Assembly: GCA_965206615.1 (NCBI GenBank)
Contig: CBDBKI010000005.1
Location: 248,001-312,000, forward strand
Reading direction: 5' to 3'
Length of the DNA: 64,000 bases
Origin: VXNE01 sp965206615
GTDB taxonomy: Bacteria; Pseudomonadota; Gammaproteobacteria; Pseudomonadales; Azotimanducaceae
The notes under the pieces are model-generated. The model ran no database searches, was not told the origin of the DNA, and saw only the letters and a program-made list of their open reading frames with translations. Shown here in pieces: positions 59,603 to 64,000 of the stretch. Made by a program: the position numbers and the translations under genes. Numbering within the stretch: position 1 is the first letter of the stretch; each line of letters begins with the position of its first letter.

Positions 59603-60109
59603 TCATGATCGCTTGAACTTCGTCCCTGCCCCGTAGTACCGGTCGTGCCAGATTCCTTCCGGCGCTTCGCCGCCGACGGGCATGCGCCAGGTGCGCACGT
59701 TGGCGCCGGCCAGCCGGACCCGATACAGGCCGCGGGGCTGGTCGATGGTGTTCTGGATGTAGTCCTCCGCAGCGTCGTCGGGGACGTAACGGCGGGCGAT
59801 CTGCCGATAGAGATTGCGCCACAGGTCGTCTTCGCCCAGGTCGTGGACCAGTTCCGCGGACCCATCGACGACCACCTTGCGATACGGCGGCGACTCCTCG
59901 TCGATGCACAGCGCCACGCGTGGGTCCGCCCGCAGGCAGGCGAACCACTCGGACTGCGCCCTCGGCGTGAACCAGATGGACTCGTCCCGGAAACGGAACC
60001 AGATGGGCGTCACGAGCGGACTGCCGTCCGGGCGTACGCAGGCGATCCGCATCAAGACGCCGCGTGTATCGAGGAATCGGTCGCGTTCTGTCGTCGTCAG
60101 GTAAGGCAT
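59603..60109 (-). CDS. Pyridoxamine 5'-phosphate oxidase-like protein
   Basis: This 168-residue protein has the split-barrel flavin-binding fold of the PNPOx-like family: RIACVRPDGSPLVTPIWFRF, then DESIWFTPRAQSEWFACLRA and RVALCIDEESPPYRKVVVDG. These match general stress and F420/FMN-dependent members. The bound cofactor cannot be told from sequence. It ends 17 bases from the intergenic repeat and lies on the opposite strand to waaA. Confidence 0.85.
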   Translation of the reverse strand: MPYLTTTERDRFLDTRGVLMRIACVRPDGSPLVTPIWFRFRDESIWFTPRAQSEWFACLRADPRVALCIDEESPPYRKVVVDGSAELVHDLGEDDLWRNLYRQIARRYVPDDAAEDYIQNTIDQPRGLYRVRLAGANVRTWRMPVGGEAPEGIWHDRYYGAGTKFKRS

Positions 60110-60215
60110 CGTGGGCCCAGTGGCTCGTGGGGCCCGGATTGTCTCGTATCGATCGCGTCGTGCAAGTCGACTGCGGCCAGGGCGGCGTCGTCAAGATGCA
60201 CACGAGCCTCCAAAC

Positions 60216-60254
60216 ACCATGAAAATCGTCCTCTCGTGAGACTTTTTTCATGGT
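60216..60254. terminator. Inverted repeat with adjacent T-run
   Basis: ACCATGAAAA (60216-60225) pairs perfectly with TTTTCATGGT (60245-60254) across 19 bases. A small TCTC/GAGA stem (about 60232-60241) followed by a run of six T (60243-60248) lies within the loop and could serve as a rightward terminator. The outer palindrome might instead be a protein-binding site or the trace of an inserted segment. Confidence 0.4.
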
Positions 60255-60501
60255 AAATGGCCAGGCCATGCTGGAACGTCATGCCTTTTCGCGCGATCGA
60301 GACGGCGTTGCGTTGCGCTCGGGTGGTCGTGCGTTCTTCTGGGCTACCCACCAGGGCGCGGAGATAGACCTGATCCTGCGGCGGGGCGACGGCCTCTACG
60401 GCATAGAGTGCAAACGTGCGGACGCGCCGACAGTTACTGCAACGCTCGTTCCCGACCCGACAGGCTATCCACCCGAATCACCGGATTCGCCGAGTCGGTG
60501 A
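60250..60501 (+). pseudogene. DUF4143 ATPase remnant (C-terminal fragment)
   Basis: The frame reads AFFWATHQGAEIDLILRRGD and YGIECKRADAPTVT, the C-terminal nuclease-like end of AAA_14/DUF4143 ATPases. The ATPase domain is absent, and the last about 20 residues run into the tolC 3' end. It is distinct in sequence from the intact DUF4143 protein at 51202. I read it as a fragment rather than a functional gene. Confidence 0.65.
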
Positions 60502-61918
60502 AGGCGGAAAGCTGGACGATGTCGGTCTCCGTCAGCTTGCCGGCAGCCTGCTTCAGGCGCAGCAGGTCCAGCACGTAGTTGTAGCGGGAGTCCGCGTAGT
60601 CGAACTGCGAAGCGAACAGCCTCTGCTGTGCCTGCAGCACGTCGACGATGTTGCGGGTCCCGACCTCGTAACCGGTCTGGGTGGCGTCGAGTGCCGACTC
60701 GGCGGACTTGATCGCGCGGATCCTCGCCTTCACCCGCACGACATCCGTCGCGACGTTGCGGAACTGGGTGCGCGTGTCCCGGGTGACCGTCAACTCACGC
60801 TCGATGAGCGCCTGGCGTGCCTGCTCGACCTGGTAGCCGAAGTCCTTGATGCCGGGGATGAGGGCGGGGTGGTAGAGGGGCATGTTGAAGCGCAGGGCAT
60901 AGGTCTGCCCTTCGCTGTCCCGGGCGAAGGCAAGCCCGCCCGGATCGGTCTGGGACGCCCCGTGCGAGACGGAGAGGTCGATCTTCGGAAGCAGCCGGCC
61001 CAGGGTGGCGCGGCGACCGCGCTGCGCGGCCTTCAGGCCCTGACGGGCGGATTGCACGGTCGGGTTGGATGCGAGGGCCGCGTCCACCCATTGCGATTCG
61101 TCCATGGGTTCGGGATCGACGATGGGCAGCGCACTGTCCAGCCGGTCCACGGTGGAGTGCGACCTGCCGGTGAGCGTGGTCAGTGTCTCGAAGAAGACAT
61201 CGTGGTCGCCTTCCGCCTGGATGCGCCGGACGACGGCTGCGTCGTGGGCGGCCGTGGACTCCAGCACGTCGGTGATGGCGACGAGACCGACATCGAAGCG
61301 CTGCTGCACCTGCTCGAGTTGACGGGCCACCGCCTGTTCCTCGGCCTGGGCGGCCTCGAGCAGTGCCTGGGCCCGCAGCACGTTCAGGTACGCGGACGAC
61401 ACCCGGACGATGAGCTCCTGCTCCGCGCTCGCCAGGTCGTGGTCGGCCTGAATCGACTGGGCCTGGGCGCTTCGATAGTTGTACCACCGGTTGGCGTCGA
61501 AGACGCTCTGGCTGAGGTCGACGGACCAGCGCTGGTTGCCCGAGTTGTCTTCCACGGTTCCCGCGCCGAACCCCTGAGCGAGCCTGTGCTCCTGTCGGCT
61601 TCTGCCCATGGACCCGTTCAGCTCCAGGGTAGGCAGGAGCTGGGAGCGCGCGAGCGGCAGCTGCAATTTGCGTGACTGGTAGCTGGCGTACACGCCACCC
61701 AGAACCGGGTCCTTGGCCTTGGCGGCCTCGTAGATGTCCTGCACGCTCTCCGCGACCGCTGCGTGGCAGCCGAACAGCACGGCTGCCACGAGGGCGACCG
61801 GGCGAACGCCGGGACGCGCGGCCGGCCCTGTGCCGCCCGTGCCTGTCCCCGTGACCGGGATGGGGCGCTGAGGCTCGCCCGGCACCGCGTTCGATCGGCG
61901 AATCAGCCTGTTCTTCAT
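60434..61918 (-). CDS. tolC: TolC family outer-membrane channel protein
   Basis: TolC forms the trimeric outer-membrane exit duct of type I secretion and drug efflux pumps. The 494-residue precursor has a long basic N-terminus and signal segment (VALVAAVLFGCHAAVAES). The mature protein begins SVQDIYEAAKAKDPVLGG, the classic TolC start. The repeated helical hairpins end in the usual QRLFASQFDYADSRYNYVLD and LRLKQAAGKL motifs. ATG 61918 is the best start; longer frames run into the leader. The neighbouring yqiB-cpdA-parE order is the same as in E. coli. Confidence 0.95.
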   Translation of the reverse strand: MKNRLIRRSNAVPGEPQRPIPVTGTGTGGTGPAARPGVRPVALVAAVLFGCHAAVAESVQDIYEAAKAKDPVLGGVYASYQSRKLQLPLARSQLLPTLELNGSMGRSRQEHRLAQGFGAGTVEDNSGNQRWSVDLSQSVFDANRWYNYRSAQAQSIQADHDLASAEQELIVRVSSAYLNVLRAQALLEAAQAEEQAVARQLEQVQQRFDVGLVAITDVLESTAAHDAAVVRRIQAEGDHDVFFETLTTLTGRSHSTVDRLDSALPIVDPEPMDESQWVDAALASNPTVQSARQGLKAAQRGRRATLGRLLPKIDLSVSHGASQTDPGGLAFARDSEGQTYALRFNMPLYHPALIPGIKDFGYQVEQARQALIERELTVTRDTRTQFRNVATDVVRVKARIRAIKSAESALDATQTGYEVGTRNIVDVLQAQQRLFASQFDYADSRYNYVLDLLRLKQAAGKLTETDIVQLSAFTDSANPVIRVDSLSGRERALQ

Positions 61919-62167
61919 GTCCACGATCACCTTTGGGGGGAGAATCTGCGCGAATCGGCAGTCTATCAAAGTACATTCTCTGCTAGCGGCGCCTGTACGC
62001 AACGCGGTGTCGGCAGAACGCCTGCCGCCTCGTGAGACATTCCACAGCCTTTGTACGACGCCAGCCGTTTTATTCGTCGCGCCGCTCTGGTTAAATCCCC
62101 CCAAGGTTCGTTTTGGATGGCTGGCTCGCTACGGTGTTCCGGCAAGAGAGAATCGGCGAAGAATTCG

Positions 62168-62629
62168 GTGAGGAAAGAGCGGCGATATGTCATCGATCTC
62201 AGCGCGCACATCGCGGAGTGCGAGGCGAACTATGCGCGGTTGATGAGACTGCTGCCGGATCTCTCCGACCAGGATCGTCGCACCTTCAGCCTGCGTCTTG
62301 GCGACAGCGAACCCCGCGTACGGTTCGAGGTCGCGCAGCGGTGCCGCTACACGACCGTCGTCAGGGTCGTGCAGGAGGCGCAACCCGCCCCCGAAAGTGG
62401 CGTGCCCGGCTTTGCCGAAACCCGTATCGTGATCCGCATCTACCACGACGCGAAAGCCGCGGAAGTCATCGAGTACCAGAACGAGCGCGGCTTTCACGCC
62501 GTGTACGAATATCCCAACGCGCGCATGCGACATCCGGACGAAAAGGCACAGGTCAACCGCTTTCTCGGCGAGTTCCTGAGCGTGTGCCTCGAGCATGGGG
62601 TGTCGAGCGAGCAACCGATTCTTGCCTGA
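62168..62629 (+). CDS. yqiB: DUF1249 protein (YqiB-like)
   Basis: This 153-residue protein of unknown function contains ECEANYARLMRLLPDL, CRYTTVVRVVQEAQ, RIVIRIYHDAKAAEVIEYQN and VYEYPNARMRHPDEKAQVNR, matching E. coli YqiB along its length. I chose GTG 62168; longer frames lack homology. The gene lies between tolC and cpdA as in E. coli. Its last codons and stop (CTT GCC TGA) form the first unit of a nine-copy tandem repeat that continues past the gene. Confidence 0.88.
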   Translation: MRKERRYVIDLSAHIAECEANYARLMRLLPDLSDQDRRTFSLRLGDSEPRVRFEVAQRCRYTTVVRVVQEAQPAPESGVPGFAETRIVIRIYHDAKAAEVIEYQNERGFHAVYEYPNARMRHPDEKAQVNRFLGEFLSVCLEHGVSSEQPILA

Positions 62630-62701
62630 CTTGCCTGACTCGCATGACTCGCATAACTCGCATGACTCGCATGACTCGCATGACTCGCATGACTCGCATA
62701 A
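62621..62701 (+). repeat. Nine 9-bp tandem repeats reiterating the yqiB stop codon
   Basis: Nine units of CTYGCMTRA follow each other from 62621 to 62701: two CTTGCCTGA, then CTCGCATGA or CTCGCATAA. The first is the end of yqiB. The period is a multiple of three, so every unit carries a stop codon (TGA or TAA) in the yqiB frame. Fifty-two bases later cpdA begins. Confidence 0.92.
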
Positions 62702-62753
62702 AAGGCTGCGCCCGGCCGTGTCGGGCGCACCGGGAGACCCCGCCGGGCGCTGA

Positions 62754-63530
62754 ATGACCCTGACGGCACTGCAGGTCACCGACACCCACCTGTTTCCGAC
62801 GGCGGGGGAGTCGCTCCTCGGCGTATGCACTCAGGACACGCTCGAAGCCGTACTCGACCACGCCCTGGCAGAAGCGACTCCCGATGTCCTGATCGCCTCG
62901 GGAGATCTTGCCCAGGTAGGGGAAGACGCTACCTACCAACGCTTTCTGGCTACCGTGCGAGCGCGTTTCGGCGGTCCGTGCCTCTGTGTCCCGGGCAATC
63001 ACGATCTCGGCGAGCCGTTCGAACGGATCTTGCCGACACAGCCGGTAAGCCTCGGCGGCTGGGACCTCGTCGGCGTGGACACGCATATCGACGAACGTGT
63101 CGAAGGTCGGGTCGGCGCCGCGGGACTGCGCCGTCTCGCCGACTTGCTGGCGACGCCGGGCCCCGGGGCGCGCCACGCCCTCGTCGTGGGACACCACTGC
63201 CCGGTAGAAGTGGGCGCCCCGTGGCTCGACAGGCACCGCGTCGCCGACGCGCAAGCACTGCTCGCGCTACTGGGTGGGCACGAACGGGTGCGCGGCTACC
63301 TCGGCGGTCACGTGCATCAGGAAGTCGAAGTACGGGTGGGAGACCTCGCGATCCTCGCGACGCCCTCCACCTGTTTCCAGTTTGCGCCACGGTCGGAGCG
63401 TTTCGCGCTCGACGGCGCTGCGCCGGGTTGCCGCTGGCTCACGCTGCACGACGATGGCACCATCGAAACCCGGGTTGAGCGGCTGCCGGCCGGCCCCGCA
63501 GCCCATGAAAGGGACTCAAACCATCGCTGA
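62754..63530 (+). CDS. cpdA: 3',5'-cyclic-AMP phosphodiesterase CpdA-like metallophosphatase
   Basis: CpdA hydrolyses cAMP and so tunes CRP signalling. The 258-residue protein has the full metallophosphoesterase set: QVTDTHLFP with Asp10 and His12, IASGDLAQVGED, VPGNHDLGEPF, VVGHHCPVE and GGHVHQEVE. The order yqiB-cpdA-parE supports the assignment over other calcineurin-like phosphatases. Its end overlaps the parE start by 26 bases. Confidence 0.92.
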   Translation: MTLTALQVTDTHLFPTAGESLLGVCTQDTLEAVLDHALAEATPDVLIASGDLAQVGEDATYQRFLATVRARFGGPCLCVPGNHDLGEPFERILPTQPVSLGGWDLVGVDTHIDERVEGRVGAAGLRRLADLLATPGPGARHALVVGHHCPVEVGAPWLDRHRVADAQALLALLGGHERVRGYLGGHVHQEVEVRVGDLAILATPSTCFQFAPRSERFALDGAAPGCRWLTLHDDGTIETRVERLPAGPAAHERDSNHR

Positions 63531-64000
63531 GCCCATCTCGAAGGCCTATTCCGCGGAGTCCATTCAGGTCTTGTCCGGACTGGATCCCGTACGCCGGCGG
63601 CCGGGCATGTACACCGACACCACGCGTCCCAACCACCTCGTGCAGGAAGTGGTGGACAATGCCGTGGACGAGGCGCTCGCGGGGTATGCACGGGAGGTCG
63701 AGGTCACGCTGCGCGCCGATGGCGCGGTGCAGGTCATCGACGACGGCCGCGGCATGCCGGTGGACATCCACCCGGAACATCAGGTGTCGGGTGTCGAACT
63801 GATCCTCACGAGGCTGCACTCGGGCGGCAAGTTCGACGACGAGCACTATAACTTCTCGGGTGGGTTGCACGGCGTCGGTGTTTCCGTGGTCAATGCGCTC
63901 TCGACGTGGCTCGAGGTGGAGGTCAAGCGCGACGGCGGCGTCTACCGGCAACGTTTCGAGCACGGCTATTGCAGGACGCCGCTCGAGGCGGTGGACGTCG
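63505..64000 (+). CDS. parE: DNA topoisomerase IV subunit B, N-terminal part
   Basis: ParE is the ATPase subunit of topoisomerase IV, which decatenates daughter chromosomes. About 165 residues are visible before the right edge. The GHKL ATP-binding motifs are clear: LSGLDPVRRRPGMYTDT, QEVVDNAVDEALAGYA, DDGRGMPVDIHPEHQ and NFSGGLHGVGVSVVNALS. The ATG at 63505 lies inside cpdA in another frame. Confidence 0.95.
   Translation, partial: MKGTQTIAEPISKAYSAESIQVLSGLDPVRRRPGMYTDTTRPNHLVQEVVDNAVDEALAGYAREVEVTLRADGAVQVIDDGRGMPVDIHPEHQVSGVELILTRLHSGGKFDDEHYNFSGGLHGVGVSVVNALSTWLEVEVKRDGGVYRQRFEHGYCRTPLEAVDV

Noticed and set aside
62553..62830. Reverse-strand ORFs with Glu-Ser-Cys repeats over the 9-bp array
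   Set aside because: A by-product of the 9-bp tandem repeat; overlaps the certain yqiB and cpdA genes.
1..64000. tRNA, rRNA, riboswitch or complete insertion sequence
   Set aside because: I looked for cloverleaf-like segments, conserved rRNA stretches and transposase motifs and saw none; a covariance-model search would be needed to exclude small RNAs.

Overview
The window is GC-rich, densely packed bacterial chromosome. Start and stop codons often overlap by 4 bp and GTG starts are very common. It looks gammaproteobacterial: the gene order rppH-ptsP, lgt-thyA-folA, argA beside recBCD, glnE-ilvE-waaF-waaC-waaG-waaP and tolC-yqiB-cpdA-parE follows Escherichia and especially Pseudomonas neighbourhoods. 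A complete LPS inner-core pathway shows a Gram-negative envelope. I cannot name the species. Phytanoyl-CoA-type dioxygenases, toxin-antitoxin (TA) modules and GC-rich intergenic repeats would suit an uncultivated environmental or host-associated lineage, but that is inference. I saw no rRNA, tRNA, CRISPR array or complete insertion sequence.

Region 1 (1-24 kb) is metabolic. It holds the N-terminus of a DUF255 thioredoxin-fold protein, rppH-ptsP, an SDR lacking the usual YxxxK, a Phd/VapC pair, a PhyH dioxygenase convergent with a class III aminotransferase, an NRDE protein, lgt-thyA-folA, a lipoprotein S9 peptidase, an AcoX-like kinase, a retropepsin-like protein, fabV-hemE, two exported proteins, a DUF3604 protein, and argA-ilvD.

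Region 2 (23.4-39.9 kb) carries recCBD preceded by a tandemly duplicated Uma2 gene (first copy frameshifted), then argE, a VapC remnant, glnE and ilvE. A DUF433/DUF5615 TA cassette lies between glnE and ilvE, flanked by perfect 117-bp direct repeats that are the ilvE leader and first codons.

Region 3 (39.9-59.4 kb) is the LPS core locus: waaF, waaC, a small exported protein, a double-length WaaG-like protein with two GT4 domains, waaP, a protein with two kinase domains, a carbamoyltransferase, waaL, a GPP34 (GOLPH3-like) protein, an LpxL-type acyltransferase, hldE and waaA. A reverse-strand operon (FAD oxidoreductase, aldo/keto reductase, PhyH dioxygenase) sits inside it, along with an AlbA_2 remnant and an AAA_14/DUF4143 ATPase.

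Region 4 (59.4-64 kb) holds a PNPOx-like protein, an ATPase fragment, tolC, yqiB (DUF1249), cpdA and the start of parE.

The main unusual themes are: (a) a TA module that captured the ilvE leader, apparently with translational coupling; (b) two-domain duplications in the LPS core enzymes; (c) a dispersed 78-bp twin-hairpin element whose GTAGGGG/CCCCTAC ends supply stop codons to neighbouring genes; (d) short tandem repeats that reiterate a gene's stop codon in frame; and (e) small accessory genes, intact and decayed, placed at junctions of otherwise conserved gene order.
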